From the NCBI GenBank assembly GCA_029553505.1, contig JAKPKY010000080.1, positions 1 through 62,057 on the forward strand: DNA of 62,057 bases, in the 5' to 3' direction. The notes under the pieces were generated by a model. It was not told where the DNA came from, did not search any database, and saw nothing but the letters and a program-made list of their open reading frames with translations. Shown here piece by piece: positions 10,212 through 18,061 of this stretch (the stretch's first letter is position 1; each line of letters begins with the position of its first letter). This DNA comes from Planctomycetota bacterium (GTDB lineage Bacteria; Planctomycetota; Phycisphaerae; SM23-33). The translations under genes were made by a program, and so were the position numbers.

Positions 10212-10577
10212 TTAACCGACAGCACCTTGCCTGAGAAATTCCTCAAAAGGGGTGTCCGAACAGGATAAACTGAGTGCAGGTCGAGCATATGCTGCATATC
10301 TTGCGTACTTGGCATACTTGGCGTATTTCGCGTATTTGGCTGACTCTGCATAAGTAGCATAGGGACAACGCCCCCTGACAAAACCAACTCTTTGCCCATG
10401 TATATCGAACATCACGCCGTCAACAAAGAACCCAATGTGGTGTCCGTTCCACCCATATACGTTGCTGTCTACTAGGTAAGCAACCGCGTGTCCCGACCAC
10501 AGATAGATCGAGTTGTCGCTGTCGTCTGCGATATAGGCCACTGGTCGTCCCGTGCCATCATATAGTGTCGTTTCCAT
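10212..10577 (-). CDS. 4-fold beta-flower domain protein
   Basis: A 121-residue protein. Four short repeats are visible in residues 1-72, each a Gly-centred turn followed by a hydrophobic/aromatic strand: GTGRPVAYI, WSGHAVAYLV, WNGHHIGFFV and IHGQRVGFVRG. This matches the '4-fold beta flower' family, small all-beta proteins of unknown function. The C-terminal part contains a degenerate KYA/RYA run encoded by an 8-unit 9-base repeat (10285-10356). Start ATG 10577 has AAGGAG seven bases upstream. It lies 35 bases downstream of the TIR gene on the same strand, so the two are almost certainly co-transcribed. A role as sensor, inhibitor or partner of the TIR protein is inference from the pairing. 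Confidence 0.75.
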   Translation of the reverse strand: METTLYDGTGRPVAYIADDSDNSIYLWSGHAVAYLVDSNVYGWNGHHIGFFVDGVMFDIHGQRVGFVRGRCPYATYAESAKYAKYAKYAKYARYAAYARPALSLSCSDTPFEEFLRQGAVG

Positions 10578-10612
10578 TCACCAACTCCTTGGAATTCTTA
10601 CAGAACGACAAC

Positions 10613-11683
10613 TCATGATGATTCAGAAGCCTGTTTGATGCGACGGCGCCCCCTCACACGTTCATCATGTAGCGACCTGTCCAGCATGTGTTCAAGCATA
10701 CGTGGAAATTCCATACAAAGCATATGAGTTTCTCGATCCCCCATTCCGAACTCTTCCATGAAAGGACCGCGCATCGTGAATTCGACGAATCTGTGAAGTC
10801 TTTCCATTTCAGCCTTGATCGAAGCAGGATCGCCAGACTTCACGGCCCTGTATACTTCCATCGCAAGTTCGTACATCCAAGGCGCATCCTCTTTTATCAG
10901 GCTAGCAGCCATGAGTATGCCAACGGGATCCCCTGGGTGCCCCATCATGTGCATCATTTCATCAAACATCATCGGAGAGAAACGGCGGAGTTTCCTGCGT
11001 CGCACTGGCTCTGGGCCTCCTTCGTTGAGACGTTCAGCTACACGAGACGGCAAAGCTTTCATCTCTTCAACGAGTTTGGCTATGGAGTTCTCTTCGGGTG
11101 TGCCTTTGTCACGTCTTCCGTCACGAGAGCTAATCTTCTTGAGGATATCTTCTTCAGCTGCCTTGAAGGAAGCGACCTGCGACTTGACTACATCAGTGTC
11201 AAGTTCCAGATTCGGAATGCCTTTGGCTAGTTGATGCACCAGTTTGGTTAGGTCGGCTTCACTATCGTCGGAATTGTGAAAATGGTAAAACGGCCCTGTG
11301 GCTACGCGGCTCAGAGGCACGCCGAGAGCAATACCAAAGACAGAAGCATCCAGTCGTGCCCTTGCGATGCCGGCTTCGTATAGAATCCAAGGCCGGTCTA
11401 CGCTCCTTTCGGTAAATAAGCAGACAACGTGAGAGGTGGTTTGAAGCTTAGACATCAGCCGTTTATACCACTCGTCTCCGAAATCAATTCCTTCAGTACC
11501 TTTCTTGTCTGACGAATTAAAAGTCTTCAACATGCCAGCACTTACGCTTCGCAGTAGTTTGCTGAAAGTTTCCGCAAGTTCTGCGTCCCTCCCATCGTGG
11601 CTGATGAACACTAGGGGGCTATTGGGCGACGCTAGAACATCCTTATCTGAACTTTGGGGTTTACTCTTTTCACTTTCAGCCAC
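10613..11683 (-). CDS. TIR-domain protein, putative NAD-cleaving immune effector
   Basis: A 356-residue protein. The N-terminal TIR domain (about residues 22-150) shows VFISHDGRDAELAETF (beta-A strand and box 1), a CLFTERSVDRPWILYEAGIA segment whose Glu103 fits the catalytic Glu of TIR NADases, and a final conserved helix. A linker (150-220) is followed by an unrecognised helical C-terminal domain beginning with a Met-rich stretch (MMFDEMMHMMGHPGDP), which may sense a ligand or oligomerise. Start: GTG 11683 with AAAGGAG seven bases upstream. GC content is lower than in neighbouring housekeeping genes. Bacterial TIR proteins commonly act in anti-phage systems such as Thoeris by degrading NAD or making signals; that function is inferred, and the Glu assignment needs alignment. 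Confidence 0.85.
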   Translation of the reverse strand: MAESEKSKPQSSDKDVLASPNSPLVFISHDGRDAELAETFSKLLRSVSAGMLKTFNSSDKKGTEGIDFGDEWYKRLMSKLQTTSHVVCLFTERSVDRPWILYEAGIARARLDASVFGIALGVPLSRVATGPFYHFHNSDDSEADLTKLVHQLAKGIPNLELDTDVVKSQVASFKAAEEDILKKISSRDGRRDKGTPEENSIAKLVEEMKALPSRVAERLNEGGPEPVRRRKLRRFSPMMFDEMMHMMGHPGDPVGILMAASLIKEDAPWMYELAMEVYRAVKSGDPASIKAEMERLHRFVEFTMRGPFMEEFGMGDRETHMLCMEFPRMLEHMLDRSLHDERVRGRRRIKQASESS

Positions 11684-11937
11684 AGATAGTCTCCTTTAAG
11701 CCCAGAGGGGTGCTGTAATAAGGCATAGGGCTGACAAGAACATGATGAAGCGAGTTGACGGCGGGAAAGCAGGCGGGTGAGATTAGCCGCCAAATTGTTG
11801 CTCCCACGTTGTCATGCGTTTGCCGCAATGCCGACACTCCCCTCAGCAAACCACTTATCGCCCCATGTAGACCGCATATAAACTACACGAAAGTGTCTGC
11901 ATCTGCAATAGAGCATTGGATGAACGAAGGGGAACGA

Positions 11938-12060
11938 AGGATCAGGAACCTTTTTTGCATAGCCTTTGTGAAGGTCGAAGTTCGAAGATCGTAGTTCGCA
12001 GGTCGATGACTGCCTTCGAACTTCGCACTCCGACCTTTCGACCTTTCGGTCTCCGGTCCC
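11938..12060 (+). repeat. TCGAAG-rich repeat, copy A
   Basis: Begins GGAACCTTTTTTGCATAGCC and continues with degenerate 7- to 9-base units around GGTCGAAG/TTCGAAG/GTTCGCAG, ending CTCCGACCTTTCGACC. It is one of two related copies in the gene-free stretch 11684-12390 between the TIR gene and rmuC; no ORF is supported there. The left part (11684-11937) shows no recognisable feature. Confidence 0.65.
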
Positions 12061-12130
12061 CGGTATCCGGTCTTCGTCCTTCTTTCCTTCGTGCAATTCG
12101 TGGACTGTCTTTCCCCCCGCACGTCTCGGC

Positions 12131-12157
12131 GACCGCTCCCTTACGGTCGCGGCTCTG
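12131..12157 (-). repeat. 27-base repeat, left copy (inverted relative to 14942-14968)
   Basis: The reverse complement reads CAGAGCCGCGACCGT followed by AAGGGAGCGGTC and matches 14942-14968 at 26 of 27 positions. The two copies point in opposite directions and bracket the divergent rmuC-der pair. Confidence 0.7.
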
Positions 12158-12225
12158 TTGTTTCCACTCACCACGAATCACTCGCCACTCTTTTCAGCTT
12201 TCCGCTTTCAGCTTTTACCTTCCCC

Positions 12226-12390
12226 CGGCAGATTCCGGGACTGGCGGAGGTCTTCGGGGGAGCGAAGGGCCTGGAACCTTTTTTCATTGCCTCTGCGGAG
12301 TTCGTAGTTCGAAGGTCGAAGTACGGAGGTCGCAGTTCGGAGGTCGCAGGTCGAAGACCGCCTTCGAACATCGCACTCCGACCTTTCGAT
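12226..12390 (+). repeat. Duplicated rmuC 3' end plus TCGAAG-rich repeat, copy B
   Basis: Bases 12227-12255 repeat 12401-12429 (a 22-base exact core, GATTCCGGGACTGGCGGAGGTC, plus flanking matches), and the right copy is the last codons of rmuC (DLRQSRNLPEE). Between them lies copy B of the TCGAAG repeat, starting CTGGAACCTTTTTTCATTGC. The arrangement, a gene end copied about 174 bases away with a repeat element in between, suggests the repeat arrived or expanded with a duplication of its target. Confidence 0.65.
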
Positions 12391-13449
12391 CTATTCTTCC
12401 GGAAGATTCCGGGACTGGCGGAGGTCCTCGATCTTGTCCAGCGGCCTTTGGAGCTGGTTGGCGCGGGTGGTGCGGAGGCCCTCGTAGGTCTTGGCGACCG
12501 TGTCCAGCTGGTTGCCGAGCCTGTCGAGTTGCTCGTTGTACGCCTGCCACTGCTTGTTGAACTGCCCCAGCAGGGTGATGACCTCGTCGGCGGTGTGGGT
12601 GAGGTTGGCATTCTCGGCCGCCTGGCGGATGACCGCGAGCATGGCGTAGAGGGTCAGCGGGCTGGCCAGGACGATTTTCTGTCGCAGCGCGTCGTCGAGC
12701 AGGTCGCGCTGGGCCTCGAGCACGAGCGAGTAGATCTGCTCGGAGGGGATGAACAGCAGGACGTAATCGACGGTGGGGGCCTTGGGGTCGATGTACCCTC
12801 GTCCGGCGACGGCTCGGATGTGCCCGCGCACTGCCGTCGTGAGCTGGCGCAGGGCGGCGGCGCGGGCGTCGTCGGTCTCGGCGTCGACGTAGGCCTTGTA
12901 GCTCTCCAGCGGGAACTTGACGTCCATGTTGACCTTCAGGTCGCTGGGGAGGAAGAAGGTGAAGTCCGGCCTGCCCGACTCGGCCTCGGCCGCGGACTGC
13001 TTGGTGTAGTTGACGCCCTCGGCCAGCCCCGCCAGGCGCAGGACGTCCTCGGCCATCCGCTCGCCCCAGGCGCCGCGGCGCTGGGTGCTGGCGAGCATCT
13101 TGTGCAGTTCGCCGGCGGTGGCCGCCAGCGAGCCGACGGAGCTGCTCAGCCGCCCGAGATCCTGCTTGCGTTCGGCCTCGAGGCGCTGGAGGAAGTCGCC
13201 CAGGCGGGTCAGGCGGTCGTTGACGGCCGCGACCGACTGGTCGATGAGCTGCTTCTTTCCGTCGAGCACTCCGCCTGCCTGCTCGGCGAGCCGGCGCGAG
13301 TTGGCGTCGAGGGCCTCGCTCGCCAGCGCGGCGAAAGCTTCTCGCATCTGCCGGTCGGCCGACCGCCCGCGCAGGTGGCAGACGGCGAGCGTCACGCCCG
13401 CGCCGACCAGCAGACCCAGGATCAGACCGAAGACGAACCAGCCCATCAT
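12391..13449 (-). CDS. rmuC: RmuC family DNA recombination protein
   Basis: A 352-residue member of the RmuC family, nuclease-fold proteins that limit inversions at short inverted repeats in E. coli. An N-terminal membrane anchor (WFVFGLILGLLVGAGVTLAV) is followed by coiled-coil to about residue 110. The conserved core comes next: RRGAWGERMAEDVLRLAGL, ESGRPDFTFFLPSDLKVNMDVKFPLESY and PTVDYVLLFIPSEQIYS. Asp/Glu and VKF residues in that core form the presumed active site. Start ATG 13449 (second Met follows) with AAGGAG nine bases upstream. It is divergent from der. Its last codons are duplicated downstream. A guard against inverted-repeat rearrangement is notable in a window so rich in inverted repeats. 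Confidence 0.92.
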   Translation of the reverse strand: MMGWFVFGLILGLLVGAGVTLAVCHLRGRSADRQMREAFAALASEALDANSRRLAEQAGGVLDGKKQLIDQSVAAVNDRLTRLGDFLQRLEAERKQDLGRLSSSVGSLAATAGELHKMLASTQRRGAWGERMAEDVLRLAGLAEGVNYTKQSAAEAESGRPDFTFFLPSDLKVNMDVKFPLESYKAYVDAETDDARAAALRQLTTAVRGHIRAVAGRGYIDPKAPTVDYVLLFIPSEQIYSLVLEAQRDLLDDALRQKIVLASPLTLYAMLAVIRQAAENANLTHTADEVITLLGQFNKQWQAYNEQLDRLGNQLDTVAKTYEGLRTTRANQLQRPLDKIEDLRQSRNLPEE

Positions 13450-13567
13450 GTGCTTGCTCCTTCCCGCATTCCCGCGCGGGCATTGTAACGCGGGCGGAGG
13501 GCCAAGGCGAGGCGGCGGGGCAAATCGTCGCCCCCCGGCCGCGAGGTTCTGGTATCATACCGCCCCT

Positions 13568-14917
13568 ATGAGTCTCCCGATTGTCGCCATCGTGGGCCGG
13601 CCCAACGTCGGCAAGAGCAGCCTGCTGAACTGCCTCGTGGGGCGGCGCATCGCCATCGTCGACGCCACGCCCGGCGTCACGCGCGACCGCATCGGCGCGC
13701 CGCTGCCGCTGGGCGAAGGCGAGCAGGCCCGGTACGTCGAACTGGTGGATACCGGCGGAATGGGCGTCGAGGACATCGACAGGCTCACCGACCGCATCGA
13801 GGCGCAGATCGCCTTCGCGATCGACTCCGCGGCGATGGTCCTGTTCATCGTGGACGCGCGCGAGGGGGTCCAGCCGCTGGACCGCCTGGTCGCCGAGCGC
13901 CTGCGGAAGCAGCAAAAGCCCGTCGTGCTGGTGGCCAACAAGGTGGACGACCTGGCCGTGCCGCTGGAGACCGGCGAGCTGTTCTCGCTGGGCTTCGGTC
14001 CGCCGGTCCAGACGTCGGCCAAGCATTCCGTCGGGCGGCGCGAGCTGCTGGAGCGGATCGCGCAGGCCGTCGGCGAGCACGCGAAAGCCGAGACGAAGCC
14101 GGTGATGCAACTCGCCGTCGTCGGCAAGCGCAACGCGGGCAAGAGCAGCTTCATCAACGCCCTCGCCGGCGAGCAGCGCGTCATCGTCTCGGAGACCCCC
14201 GGCACCACGCGAGACAGCGTCGACGTGCGCGTGAGGCTCGACGGGCGCGAGTTCGTCGTCATCGACACCGCCGGCGTCCGCAAGACCCGCAAGCTCGACG
14301 GCGACATCGAGTACTACAGCCACCACCGCGCCATGCGCTCCATCCGCCGGGCCGACGTGGTGGCCATGCTGATCGACGCGTCCGTGCCCGTCTCGCAGGT
14401 GGACAAGGCGCTGGCCGGCGAGATCGCCGAGCAGCTCAAGCCCGTCGTGCTCGTGGTCAACAAGTGGGACCTGGCGACGGGCAAGGCCGACGGCGAGAAG
14501 TACGTCGAGTACCTGGGCAAGACGTTCCCGGAGCTTTCGTTCGCGCCGGTGAGCCTGACGACGGCCACCGAGAACCTCAACGTCCGCGAGACGGTCCGCC
14601 TGGCCGAGGAGCTTTACACGCAGTCCCGCACGCGCGTCGGAACGGGCGAGCTGAACGCGATCCTGGCCGAGATCGTCGCCCTGCGCGGACCCAGCCACCC
14701 GCGCGGCACCAAGCCGCCGAAAATCCTCTACGCCTCGCAGATCGCCGTCGAACCGCCCACGATCGTCTGCTTCGTCAACGACGTGCGGAGCTTCCAGGGC
14801 AACTACGTGCGGTTCCTGCTCAACCAGTTCCGCGAGCGCCTGCCCTTCGCCGAGGTGCCCATCCGCCTGATCTTCCGCCGACGGGGAAAGAAAAGCCAAG
14901 AAGGCAATAGGCAATAG
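13568..14917 (+). CDS. der: GTPase Der (EngA), ribosome assembly
   Basis: A 449-residue double-GTPase needed for 50S ribosome maturation. Both G domains are complete. The first has GRPNVGKSS (residues 9-17), a VDTGG loop and ANKVDD. The second has GKRNAGKSS (about 184), the switch II element IDTAG and VNKWD. The C-terminal KH-like domain follows (GPSHPRGTKPPKILYASQ...RFLLNQFRERLPFAEVPIRLIFR). Start ATG 13568 gives the canonical MSLPIVAIVGRPNVGKS; no clear Shine-Dalgarno precedes it. Length is typical for the family. Confidence 0.97.
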   Translation: MSLPIVAIVGRPNVGKSSLLNCLVGRRIAIVDATPGVTRDRIGAPLPLGEGEQARYVELVDTGGMGVEDIDRLTDRIEAQIAFAIDSAAMVLFIVDAREGVQPLDRLVAERLRKQQKPVVLVANKVDDLAVPLETGELFSLGFGPPVQTSAKHSVGRRELLERIAQAVGEHAKAETKPVMQLAVVGKRNAGKSSFINALAGEQRVIVSETPGTTRDSVDVRVRLDGREFVVIDTAGVRKTRKLDGDIEYYSHHRAMRSIRRADVVAMLIDASVPVSQVDKALAGEIAEQLKPVVLVVNKWDLATGKADGEKYVEYLGKTFPELSFAPVSLTTATENLNVRETVRLAEELYTQSRTRVGTGELNAILAEIVALRGPSHPRGTKPPKILYASQIAVEPPTIVCFVNDVRSFQGNYVRFLLNQFRERLPFAEVPIRLIFRRRGKKSQEGNRQ

Positions 14918-14941
14918 TGAAGATGTCGCCTCGGGCTCTTA

Positions 14942-15075
14942 CAGAGCCGCGACCGTCAGGGAGCGGTCATTGAGAGCCGCCGGGGAAAAGGAACCCGGAA
15001 CAAGGAACCGGGGAACCAGGGAAGGCACAGCCGCCGCACGGGTTCCGTGTTCCCCGGTTCCCGGATACGGGAATC
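14942..15075 (+). repeat. Repeat-filled gap after der, with right copy of the 27-base repeat
   Basis: 14942-14968 is the right-hand copy of the 27-base repeat also present, inverted, at 12131-12157. The rest of the gap holds GGAACCGGGGAAC-type units (about 15000-15060) that pair with GTTCCCCGGTTCC to form a long imperfect hairpin between der and the convergent UroD-like gene. No gene is supported here. Confidence 0.6.
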
Positions 15076-15078
15076 TTT

Positions 15079-16323
15079 TCATCCTCCGGCGAAGGACCGC
15101 ACTTCCTCCATGGCGATCCGCGCCCATTCCCAGAGTCGTTGCGGCTGGTTGCGGACGGTGTGGATGTCCTTCAAAATGATCTCGACGTGGCAGCCCTTCG
15201 TCGCCTGGAGGATCTCGCGCAGGTCGCGCCGGGCCCGCTCGCCGTCCCACCGGTCCGACGCGAGCACGGCCGGGTTGGGCTTGGCCGAATAGACGTAGCG
15301 CCGCCCGATCGCCTCCGCCCCTTCGCGCCAGTTCACGAACGGGCTCATCGACACCTTCCGCAGGCGCGGAATCCGGTGCAGCAGGTGCACCTTCTTGTGC
15401 AGCGGCTCGCAGCAGCCGTAGTAGTTCAGCCCGAACCGCTCCATCAGGCGCAGCTCGTATTGCAGGGCGAACTCGTCGTGCATGGCCGGCGAGACCTCGG
15501 AGAAAATCTGCGCCATCTGCCCGCCCCAGCAGTCCTTCATGCGGACGTGCTCGCCGTCGAAATCCGCCGCCGGCAGCTCGCCGGTGTAGCCCAGCCCGCC
15601 GGTGCCCACGCGGCAGTTGACGTTGTTGAGCTCCAGCAGGCCGAGCGTCTCGTACTGCTCGTGGCGGTGGAGGACGGCCTGCGTCATGCGGTCGATGGCC
15701 TGGTGGACCAGTTGCGGGCGGTCGAACATGTCCTCGTACAGCTCTTGGATGCCGTAGAACTCGATCAGCACGTCCCAGGTGGAGCGGGGCGGGCTGGCGA
15801 TCCCCCAGCGGCGCACCGGCAGCAGGTCGCCCATGAGCCCGCCCAGGAGCTCCATGCGGCGGGCGGTCTCGTCGGGCTCGGCCGAGACACTCGGCAGGAG
15901 GATTTTCCCGACGTCACTCTCGTCGCGGATGACCGAGAGGTAATCCCGTGACCCGTACGCCTGCGTCGAGGGCACCGGGTTCATCCGGATGCCGTAATCG
16001 CTCTCCGTGTATGCGACGGGGCAGGGGAGAAAATCGTCCACCACCATGTCGGCCGGAAGATGCCGCCACTGGTAGAGCGTGCGGCGCATCGCCTCCTCGC
16101 GATTGCGCAGGAACGGGTCTTCGCAGCGGCACGTCAGCTCGTCGTCCACGTTCATCTCGTGCCAGCAGATTTCGTTGATCCAGACCATCGGCCGGACGCT
16201 GTCGAGGGTATTGAGGCGGCGCCAGAGTTCGGCCGTCCGGCGGTGCGATTCAGCGGCAGCGGCCTCGGCCAGTTGCCCCGCCAGCGCGCGGAGGATTTCC
16301 CGGTCCCGGGCGGAAACGCTCAT
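15079..16323 (-). CDS. Uroporphyrinogen-decarboxylase-like (UroD/MtaA superfamily) protein
   Basis: A 414-residue cytosolic protein that appears to belong to the UroD/corrinoid-methyltransferase superfamily rather than being a heme enzyme. Visible features are a conserved WINEICWHEMN start, PPRSTWDVLIEFYG, GGLGYTGELP and a Cys/His-containing strand NYYGCCEPLHKKVHLLHRIP, a likely metal or thiol site near the barrel mouth. Paralogues of this type are numerous in planctomycete-like genomes beside sugar-utilisation genes, but their reaction is generally unknown. The gene is divergent from an AraC-family regulator whose ATG lies 117 bases away, so it is probably that regulator's target. True heme-pathway HemE is unlikely because the typical N-terminal HemE motifs are not seen. 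Confidence 0.7.
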   Translation of the reverse strand: MSVSARDREILRALAGQLAEAAAAESHRRTAELWRRLNTLDSVRPMVWINEICWHEMNVDDELTCRCEDPFLRNREEAMRRTLYQWRHLPADMVVDDFLPCPVAYTESDYGIRMNPVPSTQAYGSRDYLSVIRDESDVGKILLPSVSAEPDETARRMELLGGLMGDLLPVRRWGIASPPRSTWDVLIEFYGIQELYEDMFDRPQLVHQAIDRMTQAVLHRHEQYETLGLLELNNVNCRVGTGGLGYTGELPAADFDGEHVRMKDCWGGQMAQIFSEVSPAMHDEFALQYELRLMERFGLNYYGCCEPLHKKVHLLHRIPRLRKVSMSPFVNWREGAEAIGRRYVYSAKPNPAVLASDRWDGERARRDLREILQATKGCHVEIILKDIHTVRNQPQRLWEWARIAMEEVRSFAGG

Positions 16324-16439
16324 GCGAAGCTCCTTCGGTGTTTATACGAACTTATGCACGGTATCTCGAATCACAACGGACAGGAATGGATTCTTTCGCC
16401 ATATGCATATACAATCTTAACCATTCTCCGAGGCGCCCC

Positions 16440-17228
16440 ATGAACGCGACGGACTTGCGAATCCAGGACGGCGGGTTTCACCGGTGCGGCCGGCGATGGG
16501 GGCCGGGCGCCGACGGCCCGCACCCGTGCTACAAGGTCTACTACCCCGTCTCCGGTGCGGCGCGGATGGAACTGGGCGGGCGCGAGCGTCGCCTGGCGGC
16601 CGGGAAACTCTATTTCCTCAGCGGGTACGCCCTCGGGCGGTTCCGCGCCGCGCCGCGGATGGACGTCTACTGGTTGCACTTCGTCGCGGACGCCCCGGCG
16701 CTGGACGCGGCGCTGCGACGCGCGGCGCCGTTCTTCGCCTGGCCGGCGCGGGTGGCGGACACCTGGCGAAACGTGCTCTTGGGCCTGTCCGGCGGCGTTC
16801 CCGCCTCGTCGCCGGGCACGCTCCGCCTGCACGCGATGCTGCTGTGCCTGGCCGCCGACCTGCTCGAGCAGACCCCGCCGCCGGTGTCCGACCCGTCGGC
16901 CGCGCTGCGCGACCGGCTCGCTCCGGCCGTGCGGTTCATGGACCGCCACGGGGCGCGCAATCCCTCGCTGGCGGAAATCGCAGCCGTCGTCGCCCTCGCG
17001 CCGACCTATTTCCACCGCCGCTTCACGCGGGCGTTCGGGCTGTCGCCGCACGCCTACATGCTCCGCAGGCGGATGAACGTCGCGCGGGAGATGCTGCTGT
17101 CCACGGACCTGCCCGTCGGCCGAGTGGCGGCGCGGGCCGGCTACGACTGCCCGTTCTATTTCTCCCGCGCGTTCAAAAAGCATTTCCGCGTCAGCCCGTC
17201 GGAGATGAGAAGTTCGCGCGGGCCTTGA
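16440..17228 (+). CDS. AraC-family transcriptional regulator
   Basis: A 262-residue regulator with an N-terminal cupin-like sensor domain (HPCYKVYYPVSGAARMELGG...LAAGKLYFLSG, about residues 20-110). The C-terminal pair of helix-turn-helix motifs (about 165-262) contains NPSLAEIAAVVALAPTYFHRRF and VGRVAARAGYDCPFYFSRAFKK followed by FRVSPSEMR, the classic AraC signature. Start ATG 16440 has GAGG upstream. It is divergent from the UroD-like gene and likely regulates it in response to a small ligand, plausibly a sugar or its derivative; no operator was identified. Confidence 0.88.
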   Translation: MNATDLRIQDGGFHRCGRRWGPGADGPHPCYKVYYPVSGAARMELGGRERRLAAGKLYFLSGYALGRFRAAPRMDVYWLHFVADAPALDAALRRAAPFFAWPARVADTWRNVLLGLSGGVPASSPGTLRLHAMLLCLAADLLEQTPPPVSDPSAALRDRLAPAVRFMDRHGARNPSLAEIAAVVALAPTYFHRRFTRAFGLSPHAYMLRRRMNVAREMLLSTDLPVGRVAARAGYDCPFYFSRAFKKHFRVSPSEMRSSRGP

Positions 17229-17260
17229 GTTGCGACGGGCGGCGAGAGGGGGCGAGCCGG

Positions 17261-18061
17261 TCAGGCGTAGCTGTGCAGGCCCGCGAATCGCTGCGCGAGG
17301 TTCGCCCACAGCAGCGTGATAAGGATCAGCGCCGCGCCGAGCACGACGATCGCGCCGACGAGTCGCGGTCGCCGCGCCGCGGCGCCGGGCGGCACGTGCA
17401 GGTACGCCACGAACGCCAGCCAGCTCGCCAGCGACCAGAGCTCCTTGGGGTCCCAGTTCCACCAGTCGCCCCAGGCGAGTTTTCCCCAGACGGCTCCGAG
17501 CAGCAGCCCTGCCGTCAGCAGCGGGAGGGCGGCGCGGACGAGTGTGCGGACGGCCTGCGCCCGGCTGACGAGTTTTCCCTCGCCCGCCCGGTCCCCCGCG
17601 ACCACCAGCGCCGCGGCCAGCGCGGCGGCCTTGGCGAGAATCACGTACGCCAGCAGGTACGCCGCGACGTGCGGGACGAACAGCGGGCTTTGCAGCGCGG
17701 GCGGAAGCGGCTGGGCCGCGTCGCTGAAGATCATCGCGGGCCCAAAGAGCATCGCGGCCGCCAGCGCCGCGTCGATCGCCTCGGCGCCGACGCCCAGCGC
17801 CCGCCGCGACAGCACCGACAGCGGGAACATCAGCGCCCCCAGCAGCAGGAAGACCTCGAAGAGGTTCTGCATGGGCGGCTGGCCCGTCTGCGTGGCGCGA
17901 AGGACGACAGCGGCTGCCGCGGCGACGAATCCGGCTGCGAAGACGGCCTGTCCCATCGCCCTGCGGACCGCCCAGGCCGGCAGGGCCAGCACGTGCAGCG
18001 CCAGCGCCGTCAGCATCAGAGCGCCCAGCGGCGTCGGTTTGAGCGCCAGCGCGGCGATCAT
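17261..18061 (-). CDS. ccsA: Cytochrome c biogenesis protein CcsA (System II heme handling)
   Basis: A 266-residue polytopic membrane protein (about eight segments). The tryptophan-rich heme-handling motif WGDWWNWDPKELWS lies at residues 197-210, with conserved histidines at 131 (PHVAAY) and 222 (YLHV). Together with ResB/Ccs1 it exports heme and ligates it to apocytochrome c outside the cytoplasm. Its ATG overlaps the resB stop by 4 bases (18058-18061), showing translational coupling. Its presence means the organism makes c-type cytochromes. Length is somewhat short but normal for minimal CcsA proteins. Confidence 0.9.
   Translation of the reverse strand: MIAALALKPTPLGALMLTALALHVLALPAWAVRRAMGQAVFAAGFVAAAAAVVLRATQTGQPPMQNLFEVFLLLGALMFPLSVLSRRALGVGAEAIDAALAAAMLFGPAMIFSDAAQPLPPALQSPLFVPHVAAYLLAYVILAKAAALAAALVVAGDRAGEGKLVSRAQAVRTLVRAALPLLTAGLLLGAVWGKLAWGDWWNWDPKELWSLASWLAFVAYLHVPPGAAARRPRLVGAIVVLGAALILITLLWANLAQRFAGLHSYA

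Noticed and set aside
11684-12390. Plus-strand open frames through the TCGAAG repeats
   Set aside because: Translations are Ser/Arg/Pro repeats caused by the degenerate repeat units; no start context or family.
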